Positions 17,308 through 26,931 of a stretch of DNA of 64,000 nt are shown here, in pieces. Within the stretch, counting starts at the first letter, position 1. Each line of letters starts with the position of its first letter. The stretch is from an uncultured Parabacteroides sp. Lineage in GTDB: Bacteria > Bacteroidota > Bacteroidia > Bacteroidales > Tannerellaceae. The notes beneath the pieces were generated by a model. The model saw only the letters and a list, made by a program, of their open reading frames with translations, did not search any database and was not told the origin of the DNA. Location of the stretch: assembly GCF_905196875.1 (NCBI RefSeq), contig NZ_CAJJWO010000004.1, positions 62,001-126,000 on the forward strand, read 5' to 3'. Both the position numbers and the translations under genes were made by a program.

Positions 17308-19455
17308 ATGAAAAAGAATGTATTAGGATTAATTGTTGGACTGTTGGGGCTATTGACTGTAGCCTGTAATCCTCAGCCTGAAGGTATACAATCTTTTGAT
17401 ATGCAAAAGATAGCGGCCCGTTATGCAGACACGGAAACTGGTATGAAGCAGAGTGATATATTTAAGAAGAATGTATTATATGTTTCGCCGGAAGATGGTA
17501 ATAAGGGTGTCGTGATCTGGGAAAAAGGCGATAAACCAATTTGGAACCAGGGAAATTATCTGGTGTTTGAACTGTATGGAGAGGCGCAGTATAGTGGCGT
17601 TATCAATATCGAGTTTTATAAGGATATGAAGAATTTCGTTGCTGAGAAGATTGTTCTTCAAGGTGGTGAAACGTCCGGAACAGATAAGGATATGCCGTGG
17701 ATCTCTTGTTTGATGGGCGTGTTGCCGCAGCTGAAGACACAGGTCGTTTTCCCTTTGTCTTATCTGGATGCACAACAATTGTTTGTTTCCCGCTCTCCTC
17801 GCCAGTTGAAAGGTACGGTCAGTGGTAATCGGTTGGCTCCGGAGGATATCATAAAGGTGGTTCTTCGTTTCGGACCTTATGACGGAAGTAACTATCGGGC
17901 TTCTTACGAACTGGCCTCTGTTTCTATTACTGATTCATTACCGGATCCTTATCCAGCTATTTCTACTCCGGTTATCGACCGATTAGGACAATGGAAAGAT
18001 AAAGAGTGGTCGGGTAAACTGAAAGATGAAGAGGATATGATCCGGCAGAATCAGGCGATAGCCAAAGAGATCGAGAATGTCGGTTATCCTTCGGAATGGG
18101 GACGGTTCGGCGGTTGGAAAAAGAAACAGTTTAAAGGCACCGGTTTTTTCAGGACTCAGCATGACGGGACTCGTTGGTGGTTGGTCGATCCGGACGGATA
18201 TGCTTTTTTAAGTGTAGGTATCGACTGTATCGGTCCGAATTCCAATGGACCGGTAAATGGCATGGAGGATCTGTTCGAGTGGCTTCCCGAGAACGGGGAT
18301 GCTACATATGCAGAAGCTGTAAAAGTTAGAAGAGGTTTCAAGACAGTTGATTTTTATATTTCCAATATGATCCGTGTGTATGGTCAGGATTGGAGAAATC
18401 AATGGGACAAAGTCACTGAAAATCTGATGAAAAAGATTCGGTTTAATACGGTGGGGAACTGGTCGGATATTGATTTTGCCCGCAAAAGTCGCATTCCTTA
18501 TGTTTTGCCTTTACGTGATTTTCCCGGCACGGCTGTTTCGCTTTATCGTGACTTCCCTGATGTGTTTTCTGATGAATATCAGCAAAATGCCCAAGCATTC
18601 GCCCGTCAATTAGCAGATTATAAAGACGATCCGTATATGGTTGGTTATTTCTTAAGGAACGAACCTCAATGGGCCTTCGGTTATCATAATCTGGCTTATG
18701 AAATGTTTGCTACCCAACAGGCTTCACATACTAAAGATGAATTTATTAATTGGCTGGAAAAGAAATATAAGGGAGATATAGCGGTTGTAAATGAAAAATG
18801 GAATTTGAAGCTGAAGGATTTCACCTCTTTGAAGGATTGTACATTCAAGGAGTATCCTTCGGAGGTAGCTAATGATGACTTCTATGAGTTTTCAACAATT
18901 ATGGTGAAGATGTATGTCGATATCCCATGCGACGAAGTTGTAAAGATTGACAAGAATCATATGAATTTAGGAATGCGTTATGCCTGGTTAAGTTCTGATT
19001 TACTTTACAAGGCAGGAGAGCGTTTCGACGTTTTTTCTATAAATGGTTACGGATTGGTTCCGCCTCCCACAGCTGAAATTGCCGAACGAAGCGGAAAGCC
19101 CGTAATGATTGGGGAGTTTCATCAGGGAGCTGTAGACAGGGCATTACCTGCTACGGGAATAATCGGTGTCTTAAACCAACAGGAACGTGCTGCAGCATAC
19201 CGGAACTATATAGAGAAAGGCTTTGCACGCCCGGAATTGGTCGGTATGCATTATTTCCAGTGGATTGATCAACCTTATTACGGTCGTTTCGATGGTGAGA
19301 ATTATAATATAGGTGTTGTTACGACCTGCAATATTCCATATCCGGAATTGACAGAGGCTATGACAACGACGAATGAACGTATATATGATGTCGCAACAGG
19401 GAAAGTGGAGGCTTATAGTGCCGATATACCTAAAACTCCGGCTATTCATTATTAA
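17308..19455 (+). CDS. Clan GH-A glycoside hydrolase, GH50 (agarase)-like lipoprotein
   Basis: The 715-residue protein has a lipobox at C20 (LLTVAC). A beta-sandwich domain occupies about 60-210 and a TIM barrel starts around 280. The barrel contains TRWWLVDPDGYAFLSVGIDC (about 288-307), the putative acid/base in FLRNEPQW (E452) and the putative nucleophile in MIGEFHQG (E603). The WW-LVDPDG-x-x-F pattern and barrel order resemble GH50 beta-agarases and related beta-galactosidases. This is motif reading, so GH42 or another GH-A family remains possible. It probably cleaves a beta-galactoside-type linkage in the PUL1 glycan. Confidence 0.68.
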   Translation: MKKNVLGLIVGLLGLLTVACNPQPEGIQSFDMQKIAARYADTETGMKQSDIFKKNVLYVSPEDGNKGVVIWEKGDKPIWNQGNYLVFELYGEAQYSGVINIEFYKDMKNFVAEKIVLQGGETSGTDKDMPWISCLMGVLPQLKTQVVFPLSYLDAQQLFVSRSPRQLKGTVSGNRLAPEDIIKVVLRFGPYDGSNYRASYELASVSITDSLPDPYPAISTPVIDRLGQWKDKEWSGKLKDEEDMIRQNQAIAKEIENVGYPSEWGRFGGWKKKQFKGTGFFRTQHDGTRWWLVDPDGYAFLSVGIDCIGPNSNGPVNGMEDLFEWLPENGDATYAEAVKVRRGFKTVDFYISNMIRVYGQDWRNQWDKVTENLMKKIRFNTVGNWSDIDFARKSRIPYVLPLRDFPGTAVSLYRDFPDVFSDEYQQNAQAFARQLADYKDDPYMVGYFLRNEPQWAFGYHNLAYEMFATQQASHTKDEFINWLEKKYKGDIAVVNEKWNLKLKDFTSLKDCTFKEYPSEVANDDFYEFSTIMVKMYVDIPCDEVVKIDKNHMNLGMRYAWLSSDLLYKAGERFDVFSINGYGLVPPPTAEIAERSGKPVMIGEFHQGAVDRALPATGIIGVLNQQERAAAYRNYIEKGFARPELVGMHYFQWIDQPYYGRFDGENYNIGVVTTCNIPYPELTEAMTTTNERIYDVATGKVEAYSADIPKTPAIHY

Positions 19456-19474
19456 TTATAACATTAAGTGATCT

Positions 19475-22400
19475 ATGAAGAATACATTTATTATAGGGCT
19501 GGCGCTTCTGTTATCAGTCCCTCAATTATTCGCTCAGACTGTCAAAGTTACAGAGAAACCATTGGTATTGCCTACTTATGAAATCGGGGCACCGGATGTA
19601 AACCCTATCTTTTTTACCGGGCGTGTATATCAGGGAGCTCAGGGACATATTTATCCTTATCCGCTCTACGATATATTAACGGATGAGAAGGTAGACAAAA
19701 CTTATGATGCGGTTTACTTGGATAATGAGTATGTGAATGTTTGCGTGTTGCCTGAGATCGGAGGACGTATTTTGTCGGCAACCGATAAAACGAATGATTA
19801 TGAAATATTTTATCGGCAGACAGGTATAAAGCCGGCTTTGATCGGTATGCTTGGAGCCTGGCTATCCGGAGGAGTAGAATGGAATATCCCTCATCATCAC
19901 CGTCCTTCCAGTTATATGCCTATCGATTGGAAGATAGAGGAGAATAAAGATGGAAGTAAAACGATCTGGGTGGGTGAAATGGAGTTGCGTCATCGTATGA
20001 AATGGTCGGTGGGTGTCACTGTCTATCCGAATCGCTCATGGGTGGAAGCCAAAGTGAAGATTATTAATCGTACGCCGTTCATACAGTCTATTCTTTATTG
20101 GGCCAATGTTTCTGTACATTGTAATAAGGATTATGAAGTCATTTTCCCGCCGGCTACCCAATTCGGTACGGATCATTCCAAAGTCTATTTTACCAAATGG
20201 CCTATGGGAGAAGCTGTTCGCGGTAGTGGTAATGAAGTTGAACTTGCCTGGTGGAAGAACTATACCGGTAATTCGCGCTCTATCTTCGCCTGGAACTTCG
20301 AAGACAATTTCCTAGCCGGCTACGATCATGGGAAACAGGCAGGTACGGTACATGTGGCTAACCACCATATTGTCAATGGTAAGAAGTTTTTCTTATGGGG
20401 CAACAACCCGAGTGGAGAGATGTGGAATAAGATGCTATCTGACAAAGACGGACATTATCTGGAACTGATGGTCGGTGCTTATTCGGATAATCAACCGGAT
20501 TATAGTTGGGTAGGACCAGGGGAAACACGTGAGTTCGTTCAGCGTTGGTATGGTATTCGTGATATAGGTTCTGTGAAGAATGCGAATGACGATGCTGCTG
20601 TTAACCTTGAGAAAAGAGCATCCGGAAAAGTCTTTTTCGGGTTTAATGCAACGACTAAATATCCTGATGCAAAAGTTTTACTACAACAGGACGGTAAGGT
20701 GTTGTTTGAGAAGGTGATCTCTATCGATCCTGCAACTCCGTTTACAACAACTGTATCGGTTCCGTCTACAGTGAAAGAAACAAGCCTTCGTGCTGTTTTA
20801 CTGGATAATAAGGGAAATGAATTGGTCGCTTATCAACCGGTGGAGTTGGAGGAAAAAGAACTTCCTGAAGTTGTTGAAGGGACTAAACCTGTGAACGACT
20901 ATCAGACAGTCGAAGAATTATATTATGCCGGACTTCGTGTGGAGCAATTCCATAATGCCCGTTTAAATGCGATGGATTTCTATAATGAGGCACTGAAACG
21001 AGATTCATCCGATTCGCGTGTGAATACGGTTGTGGGTATCCATTATGCCAAAGCTGGTGAATGGGGGTTGGCAGAAAAACATTTGAAACGTGCATTACTC
21101 CGTCCGGCTAAAGATTATACGGTTGTGAAGGATCCGGAACCGCATTATTACCTCGGATTGATTTATCAGATGCAAGGACGTTATAAAGAGGCCTCAGATC
21201 AGTATTGGAAAGCCACTTGGTATCCGACATTCCAACACCCGGCTTATCTGGCATTGGCACAGTTGTCAGCCCTAAAAGGAAATTTGCCTGAGGCATTGGA
21301 TCTGGTCGATCAATCGTTGGCAGTCGGAGGAAGAGATACAAAAGCTTTGACACTGAAAGCTTATTTGTTGAGAAGACTGGGACAAACAGAGGATGCGTTG
21401 AAACAAATACAACAGGTTGTCGCTATCGATCCATTGGATTATTGGAGTATGGCAGAGCAAAGTTTTTTGAGTGGGAATGGTGTTAATTTCCTGGATAGGG
21501 CTGAGAAACAGCGTGGTGAAGGTATTATTCGGGTGCAGGAACTATTGGAAATGTCCTTGGAGTATGCCCATGCGGGTGCCTATGAGGAAGCTACTCTTTT
21601 ACTGAATAGAGCCCTGCAAATCGGCAAACCTTACACATCTTCTCCTTTAGTATATTATTATAATGGTTATTATAACCTGTTATCAGGGAAGAAAGAGATG
21701 GCATTGGCACAATGGAAGAAAGCTTCTTCACTTGCTACCGACTGGTGTTTCCCGTTTCGTTTGGAGGAAATAAATATCCTGTCGACCGTTTGTTCGGAAT
21801 CTCCTGAAGATGCCTGTGCTCCTTATTATCTGGGTAATTTGTATTATTTCCTGGGGCAGAAAGAGAAAGGAATGGCTTGCTGGGAGCAGGCAGTAGCAAA
21901 GGATCCTGTTTTCGCTCAAGCCTATCGTAACTTAGGCTTTGGTTATAACCGCTTGAACGAGCTAGGAAAAGCAATAGCCGGTTATGAGAAAGCAATTAAA
22001 TATAATAATCAGGATCCTCGTATTTTTCAGGAGCTGGATATACTCTATGAGAAAGAAAAGAAACCGGCAACCGAACGTTTAGCGGTATTGGAAAAGAACT
22101 TGCCAACAGTTATGAAACATGATGAAGCCGTTATTCGTTTATTGACATTGTATAATGAAACCGGAGCTTATGACAAGGCCATCGACATAATGACTGCCCG
22201 TCATTTTCACGTTTGGGAAGGCGGAGGTGAGATACATGATATTTATGTCGATTCTCATTTATTGAAAGGTATGGATTTGCTTAAATCAGGAAATTATCAG
22301 GAAGCTGTAAAAGAGTTTGAAACAGCAGATCTGTATCCTGAAAATTTGGAAGTAGGCCGTCCGGAAACTGGAGGGCATAGTGCTAAGGGATATTATTATC

Positions 22401-22810
22401 TGGGCAAAGCTTATCAGGCTTTAGGAAACAAGAAGAAGGCAAAAGAAAGTTTTGACATTGCTGCAAACAGCCAGGTAAGAAGACGGCGTATGGAATTGGC
22501 TTCAGAGAATACTTTATTCAATGCTCTGGCAATGAATGAGGCTGGCAGACAGGCGGAATCGAAAGAGTTATTTCAAAAGCTTTCTACTGAAATCGAAGAA
22601 CAGTTAGCCGGACGAGTAACAGTCGATGCTTATTCTAAATTCGGGGAAGATGGTTCACGGGATGAACGGATTGCTAATTTGAATTATCTGAAAGGTTTGT
22701 TGGAATGTTATAAAGGCAATGACGCTACAGGTAAAGCATTACTTCAGAAAGCTGTAGATATGAATCCGAATTTAATTTGGGCCAAACAATTCCTAAATCA
22801 TACGTTTTGA
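19475..22810 (+). CDS. DUF5107 domain protein with TPR repeats
   Basis: The 1111-residue protein has a signal peptide (LLLSVPQLFAQ). About residues 30-350 form a DUF5107-type domain: GRVYQGAQGHIYPYPLYD, NVCVLPEIGGRILSATDKT and GGVEWNIPHHHRPSSYMP. The fold of such domains resembles galactose mutarotase. From about residue 470 the protein is a long series of tetratricopeptide repeats (for example PHYYLGLIYQMQGRYKEASDQ and APYYLGNLYYFLGQKEKGMAC). It is probably periplasmic or surface exposed. Proteins of this type are recurrent PUL members with no established reaction that I know. It is the last gene before a terminator, 19 bases after the GH50-like gene. Confidence 0.82.
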   Translation: MKNTFIIGLALLLSVPQLFAQTVKVTEKPLVLPTYEIGAPDVNPIFFTGRVYQGAQGHIYPYPLYDILTDEKVDKTYDAVYLDNEYVNVCVLPEIGGRILSATDKTNDYEIFYRQTGIKPALIGMLGAWLSGGVEWNIPHHHRPSSYMPIDWKIEENKDGSKTIWVGEMELRHRMKWSVGVTVYPNRSWVEAKVKIINRTPFIQSILYWANVSVHCNKDYEVIFPPATQFGTDHSKVYFTKWPMGEAVRGSGNEVELAWWKNYTGNSRSIFAWNFEDNFLAGYDHGKQAGTVHVANHHIVNGKKFFLWGNNPSGEMWNKMLSDKDGHYLELMVGAYSDNQPDYSWVGPGETREFVQRWYGIRDIGSVKNANDDAAVNLEKRASGKVFFGFNATTKYPDAKVLLQQDGKVLFEKVISIDPATPFTTTVSVPSTVKETSLRAVLLDNKGNELVAYQPVELEEKELPEVVEGTKPVNDYQTVEELYYAGLRVEQFHNARLNAMDFYNEALKRDSSDSRVNTVVGIHYAKAGEWGLAEKHLKRALLRPAKDYTVVKDPEPHYYLGLIYQMQGRYKEASDQYWKATWYPTFQHPAYLALAQLSALKGNLPEALDLVDQSLAVGGRDTKALTLKAYLLRRLGQTEDALKQIQQVVAIDPLDYWSMAEQSFLSGNGVNFLDRAEKQRGEGIIRVQELLEMSLEYAHAGAYEEATLLLNRALQIGKPYTSSPLVYYYNGYYNLLSGKKEMALAQWKKASSLATDWCFPFRLEEINILSTVCSESPEDACAPYYLGNLYYFLGQKEKGMACWEQAVAKDPVFAQAYRNLGFGYNRLNELGKAIAGYEKAIKYNNQDPRIFQELDILYEKEKKPATERLAVLEKNLPTVMKHDEAVIRLLTLYNETGAYDKAIDIMTARHFHVWEGGGEIHDIYVDSHLLKGMDLLKSGNYQEAVKEFETADLYPENLEVGRPETGGHSAKGYYYLGKAYQALGNKKKAKESFDIAANSQVRRRRMELASENTLFNALAMNEAGRQAESKELFQKLSTEIEEQLAGRVTVDAYSKFGEDGSRDERIANLNYLKGLLECYKGNDATGKALLQKAVDMNPNLIWAKQFLNHTF

Positions 22811-22837
22811 TCGACAGCAATGACGTATATATTTAGT

Positions 22838-22869
22838 GGCCGGGAGATCTGAATCTCTTGGCCATTTTT
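22838..22869 (+). terminator. Rho-independent terminator after DUF5107 gene
   Basis: GGCC-GGGAGAT pairs with ATCTC-TTGGCC around a CTGA loop, followed by ATTTTT. It closes the fecR-to-DUF5107 transcription unit. Confidence 0.75.
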
Positions 22870-22872
22870 ATG

Positions 22873-22903
22873 TTTAGAAAATAAGAAGTTATCCCTATCT
22901 TTG
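22873..22903 (+). promoter_or_regulatory. Promoter for GH31 gene
   Basis: TTTA at 22873-22876 (consensus TTTG) and TATCTTTG at 22896-22903 are separated by 19 bases. This is the spacing of Bacteroidetes vegetative promoters. It gives the GH31 gene a transcript separate from the rest of PUL1. Confidence 0.65.
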
Positions 22904-22934
22904 CGGGGTAATTAATAAATCTAATAAAACAAAC

Positions 22935-24539
22935 ATGAAGCATTCGATGAAAGCCTTTTTGTTGTCCCTGGTTGTAATCTTAGGAATATTACCTTGTTGG
23001 GCAGGAAGTAAATATGAATCCAAAATATCTTCTTTGGAAAATGAAAAATGGTGGGGAGGCATGGTGGCACTTGGTTCTCAAATGCCGTTTAAGGAAAATA
23101 TGCGTCTGTTCGATCTTTCTACAGAGAATTTGAATAATCAGAATGTTCCTCTTTTGATTTCATCAGAGGGACGATACATATGGAGTGATAAACCTTTTTC
23201 ATTCAAGTTTGAAAATGGAATATTACAGCTGTTTTCCGATTTTGAGAGTATAGAACCGGTATTAGCAGGTAATACGTTGAAAGATGCTTATATGGTCGCA
23301 TCTGCAAAATATTTTCCTCCCTCTGGTCAGTTACCTGACTCTTTATTCTTTTCCATGCCTCAATATAATACATGGATTGAACTGATGTACAATCAGAATC
23401 AGGAAGATGTATTGAAATATGCCAACAATATTTTGAAATATAAATTCCCCATAGGTGTTTTTATGGTTGATGACAACTGGCAGAAATATTATGGTAATTT
23501 TGATTTTAAACCCGAACGTTTTCCTGATCCGAAAGGTATGATCGATCAGCTCCATAAAGACGGATTCCGTATTATGTTATGGATCTGTCCGTTTGTTAGC
23601 CCGGATAGTCCGGAATTTCGCGAATTGCAGCAAAAAGGTTATTTAATCAAGAAAAAAGGAACCAACCAGGCGGCTATTATTCCCTGGTGGAACGGATATA
23701 GTGCATGTTATGATCTGAGTAATCCGGCTGCTGCAGAACATTTAAAACAACAGCTACGTAATATGCAGGATAAGTACGGTGTGGATGGTTTCAAATTTGA
23801 TGCAGGTGATATCGGTCCTTACAGTGATCCCGATCTGGAATTTTATGATAAAGACGCTACTTCAGTCGATATGTGTGAATATTGGGCAAAAATAGGTCTG
23901 GATTTCCCATTCAACGAATACCGTGCCGGTTGGAAGATGGGAGGGCAGCCTTTAGTGCAACGCTTGGGGGATAAAGACTATTCCTGGAATGCAGTGGGCT
24001 TGTTGATCCCTGATATGATTGCTGCGGGTCTGCTAGGATATGCTTATGCTTGTCCAGATATGATCGGCGGGGGGCAATTCGGCTCTTTTTTGGGTATTGA
24101 CCAGACCAAGTTGGATCAGGAATTGATTGTTCGTTCCTGCCAGGTGCATACATTGATGCCTATGATGCAGTTTTCTGTAGCACCTTGGCGCATCCTCGAT
24201 GAAAAGCATCTGGCTATCTGTCGTGATTATGCTCATTTGCATGAAAAGATGGGTGGTTATATTCTCGATCAAGCACGTTCTTCAGCACAAACAGGCGAAC
24301 CGATCATTCGTCATATGGAATATGCTTTTCCTCATCAAGGATTTGTAAATTGCAAAGATCAGTTCATGTTGGGAGATAAGTACTTGGTAGCTCCGATCCT
24401 GACAAAAGAACATACACGTAAGGTTATGTTGCCCAAAGGAGAGTGGAGAGATGATACCGGCAAAAAATTCCGTGGGCCTAAAACGATAGAGGTGAATGCT
24501 CCTCTGGAAAGATTACCTTGGTTTGAGAAGATAAAGTAA
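22935..24539 (+). CDS. GH31-family glycoside hydrolase, secreted
   Basis: The 534-residue protein has a signal peptide ending near CWAG (residue 24). The GH31 barrel shows FPIGVFMVDDNW (about 171-182), RIMLWICPFVSPDSPEF (about 212-228) and the nucleophile motif DGFKFDAGD (D289). A later GEPIIRHMEY matches the family. GH31 enzymes act on alpha-linked glycosides (glucose, xylose, galactose or GalNAc). The protein is shorter than most and lacks large accessory domains, so the exact substrate is open. It has its own promoter after a terminator, so it may be expressed outside PUL1 control. It converges on the GH89 gene across a shared terminator. Confidence 0.9.
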   Translation: MKHSMKAFLLSLVVILGILPCWAGSKYESKISSLENEKWWGGMVALGSQMPFKENMRLFDLSTENLNNQNVPLLISSEGRYIWSDKPFSFKFENGILQLFSDFESIEPVLAGNTLKDAYMVASAKYFPPSGQLPDSLFFSMPQYNTWIELMYNQNQEDVLKYANNILKYKFPIGVFMVDDNWQKYYGNFDFKPERFPDPKGMIDQLHKDGFRIMLWICPFVSPDSPEFRELQQKGYLIKKKGTNQAAIIPWWNGYSACYDLSNPAAAEHLKQQLRNMQDKYGVDGFKFDAGDIGPYSDPDLEFYDKDATSVDMCEYWAKIGLDFPFNEYRAGWKMGGQPLVQRLGDKDYSWNAVGLLIPDMIAAGLLGYAYACPDMIGGGQFGSFLGIDQTKLDQELIVRSCQVHTLMPMMQFSVAPWRILDEKHLAICRDYAHLHEKMGGYILDQARSSAQTGEPIIRHMEYAFPHQGFVNCKDQFMLGDKYLVAPILTKEHTRKVMLPKGEWRDDTGKKFRGPKTIEVNAPLERLPWFEKIK

Positions 24540-24546
24540 AAAAGGA

Positions 24547-24580
24547 AAAGGAGTAGAACAATAATTTCTACTCCTTTTTT
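24547..24580. terminator. Bidirectional terminator between PUL1 and PUL2
   Basis: AAGGAGTAGAA and TTCTACTCCTT form an 11-bp stem with an A-run on one side and TTTTTT on the other. It can end transcription of both the GH31 gene (plus) and the GH89 gene (minus). Confidence 0.85.
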
Positions 24581-24581
24581 G

Positions 24582-26732
24582 TTATTCAAATATTTCTTTG
24601 AATATATGTTTTATAGTTGGTATACAATCGTTTTCTGGTTTAAACGGATACAGATTCGTCTCTTTTGTCCAAGGTTCTTCCAATGTATAAAAATCTATTT
24701 CTTCCGGATTCTTTCCATTCATCTTCTGGATAAGATTGTCGAAATAGGCTTTCCATCGCATGTAGTAGAAATCTTTTAGTATCCCGTTCCATTCCTTATG
24801 GGCATAATCTCTCAGACCTCCTTCGTCAGCGGCCTGACGGTTGCCCCAGGTGGTAATCTGTACACGTGCGTTCCACTCATATAAAGCTTTTTCTTCAGGA
24901 GTCTTCCCCAGATTACGAGCCTGGTCAATCCAGTTTCCTACCATAAACTCACGACGTGTTCCTAATAATTCATCTTGCAAAAGGATCAGTTGCAGGAAAT
25001 GCCGGGAGGCCATTTCAAAGAGTGGCTTATCTCCTGATGTATAAGCGGCCATCACTGCTTTGTACAACAGACGGCCTCTTTCTGTAATGGCTTGGCGAAC
25101 AATATCAACCAGGTCATATTCAAAGTTATTATTCCCTTTATACTGATCGGCTACCGATACCATCAGACGAGCAGCACGGATAACATCCTGGGGATTGTAA
25201 TAATCAGACATTTCTGACCAGCTGGAAGTCTGATAAGCATTTTCTGATGGACGTGCACAAAAAATTGATTCATGTGTTCCCTGCTGAACGGATTGAGGAG
25301 GACAGTTGTAGATCGAGTTACTGAGTAACGTCCAGGCTTCTTCCACCGTTTTATTATCAGAACCGTAACGGGCACGAACGTAGTTTGCCAGCCATTCCTC
25401 TTTATTAAACCGTTGCTCTCTCCAGGGTAGTTCGGTTAATAACTCAAACATGATAGGATTGTTTTCACTACCCTCCATCGCCATACCGACGCCACATAAC
25501 GTTTTACCGAAAGGGCTTTCTTTTGCCTTATAGAATTCATCGATCACATGCGTCATTTTTCCGTGCAGACCGACATTACCGCCATAATTCAGCAGCATAC
25601 AATAGATCCAGTCGTGTTGCCCAAAACCGCTTTTACGGTACCAGGTCGACTCGGAGTCTCCCCATTGCGGGCGGCTTTCTGCAAACAGATCGAGGACAAT
25701 CATATCTCCGGCTTTCAGATTCTCAATCATCTTTGAGCGAGGATTGGCCTGCCATGCCTGGGCCACCCAAACGGCTTTCGAATTTACCTTCTTCATGGCA
25801 GACATGATTGCTTTGCCAGCAGCATCCAGATCGACTCCGGCAACGCTACCTCCTTCATGGAACGGGTCCATGCTGTAATAATTGGCTTTGCCAAACAATT
25901 TCTCCATCTCTTTGTAATAAAGGGAAGCTATCTCCTGAAAGCGGGGATCGGTAGGCTGAAGGAAAGCCGGACGGCGATAACCGCACCATAAGCCCGGGTC
26001 GGAAACATTCAGTCCCAGCTTTTCTTTGGCATTGTGGGGGACCATGCCCGAATATCCCGGCAATACAGGTTCGATACCGTATTCACGCATACGTTTCAGT
26101 ATCTTCTTTTGCAAAACGGTCTGCTGCTGATACCAACTGTCAGGATTTGGACCGCCCCAGCCTTCCAGGTTATTCATCAGCCACCAGGCCATAAAACCGG
26201 GGCCAGAGATAAATTCATTGATCTCCTCTTTGTTGTATCCCAACTTTTTCAAAACGTTATACCAGACACTTTCCACCCCTGTCATGGCTAATGGCAGATT
26301 GATACCGTGCAAAGCCATCCAGTCGATCTCTTTCTCCCAGCGATCCCAATTCCAGAATGCCATTGTATAAGAAAACGTACAGTAGTTCAGGTTATAACGT
26401 AGTTTCATCCCTGTTTCATGTCGTTCTTTTTTTGTTACGGCAGGAAGGACTTCCGGAAGCGTAGCTTGCATTCCGTTCCAAGAGAGGTGAATGCCTGCAT
26501 GATATTTTAGATACCAGTTTATTCCGGTTGCAATACTGACATAATTGTTACCGCGGATAACGATTTTATCTCCTTTTTGATCCAGTTCAAAAAAGTCGGT
26601 GGGCGATTTGATCTGTTCGATGACAAATTTACGGGAAGCTCCCTTGTCAATACGCTCTAATAACCCGTCTATCGGGCTTGCTTGTATCACTGCCGAAAAG
26701 CATAATAGCAACAAAATATTAATTATTTTCAT
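24582..26732 (-). CDS. GH89 alpha-N-acetylglucosaminidase
   Basis: The 716-residue protein has a signal peptide ending near VIQAS (residue 19). An N-terminal NAGLU-type domain is followed by the barrel (NYCTFSYTMAFWNWDRWEKE, ALHGINLPLAMTG). It ends in a helical C-terminal domain. The putative acid/base is E293 in YSMDPFHEGG and the putative nucleophile is E420 in GVGMAMEGSENNP. Their 127-residue spacing resembles the pair in human NAGLU. GH89 enzymes remove terminal alpha-linked GlcNAc, as found in heparan-type glycans and in alpha-GlcNAc-capped gastric mucin. It is the last gene of PUL2. Confidence 0.93.
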   Translation of the reverse strand: MKIINILLLLCFSAVIQASPIDGLLERIDKGASRKFVIEQIKSPTDFFELDQKGDKIVIRGNNYVSIATGINWYLKYHAGIHLSWNGMQATLPEVLPAVTKKERHETGMKLRYNLNYCTFSYTMAFWNWDRWEKEIDWMALHGINLPLAMTGVESVWYNVLKKLGYNKEEINEFISGPGFMAWWLMNNLEGWGGPNPDSWYQQQTVLQKKILKRMREYGIEPVLPGYSGMVPHNAKEKLGLNVSDPGLWCGYRRPAFLQPTDPRFQEIASLYYKEMEKLFGKANYYSMDPFHEGGSVAGVDLDAAGKAIMSAMKKVNSKAVWVAQAWQANPRSKMIENLKAGDMIVLDLFAESRPQWGDSESTWYRKSGFGQHDWIYCMLLNYGGNVGLHGKMTHVIDEFYKAKESPFGKTLCGVGMAMEGSENNPIMFELLTELPWREQRFNKEEWLANYVRARYGSDNKTVEEAWTLLSNSIYNCPPQSVQQGTHESIFCARPSENAYQTSSWSEMSDYYNPQDVIRAARLMVSVADQYKGNNNFEYDLVDIVRQAITERGRLLYKAVMAAYTSGDKPLFEMASRHFLQLILLQDELLGTRREFMVGNWIDQARNLGKTPEEKALYEWNARVQITTWGNRQAADEGGLRDYAHKEWNGILKDFYYMRWKAYFDNLIQKMNGKNPEEIDFYTLEEPWTKETNLYPFKPENDCIPTIKHIFKEIFE

Positions 26733-26790
26733 TTTATTAGATTGTTAATGTTGTCAAAATATTTATACCATATTGGTTGTTTTTGGAGAT

Positions 26791-26918
26791 CTACCATTTC
26801 ATATCGCCATTAGCACGACGAATTGCATAGCGAGTGTTTTTTTCAAACGATCAGTCCCGTCCGGAATCCATAGGCCTAACCGATAATTCCCGAGGTTGAC
26901 GGTTTCCTGTATATGCAT
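26791..26918 (-). pseudogene. Remnant of DUF4832-like C-terminus, frameshifted
   Basis: On the minus strand an ATG at 26918 reads MHIQETVNLGNYRLGLWIPDG, then shifts frame at a run of seven A. With one extra A it continues RLKKNTRYAIRRANGDMKW and stops at 26791. The pattern (G-x-Y-R-L-x-L-W-x-P-D, then R-Y-A-I-R-x-A-N) resembles the C-terminus of DUF4832-type glycosidase-associated proteins. The rest of the gene is absent: the piece starts 13 bases after the GH16 stop codon. It is probably a deletion scar from an enzyme once present in PUL2. The family label is tentative. Confidence 0.5.
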
Positions 26919-26931
26919 ATTCGTTTTGTTT

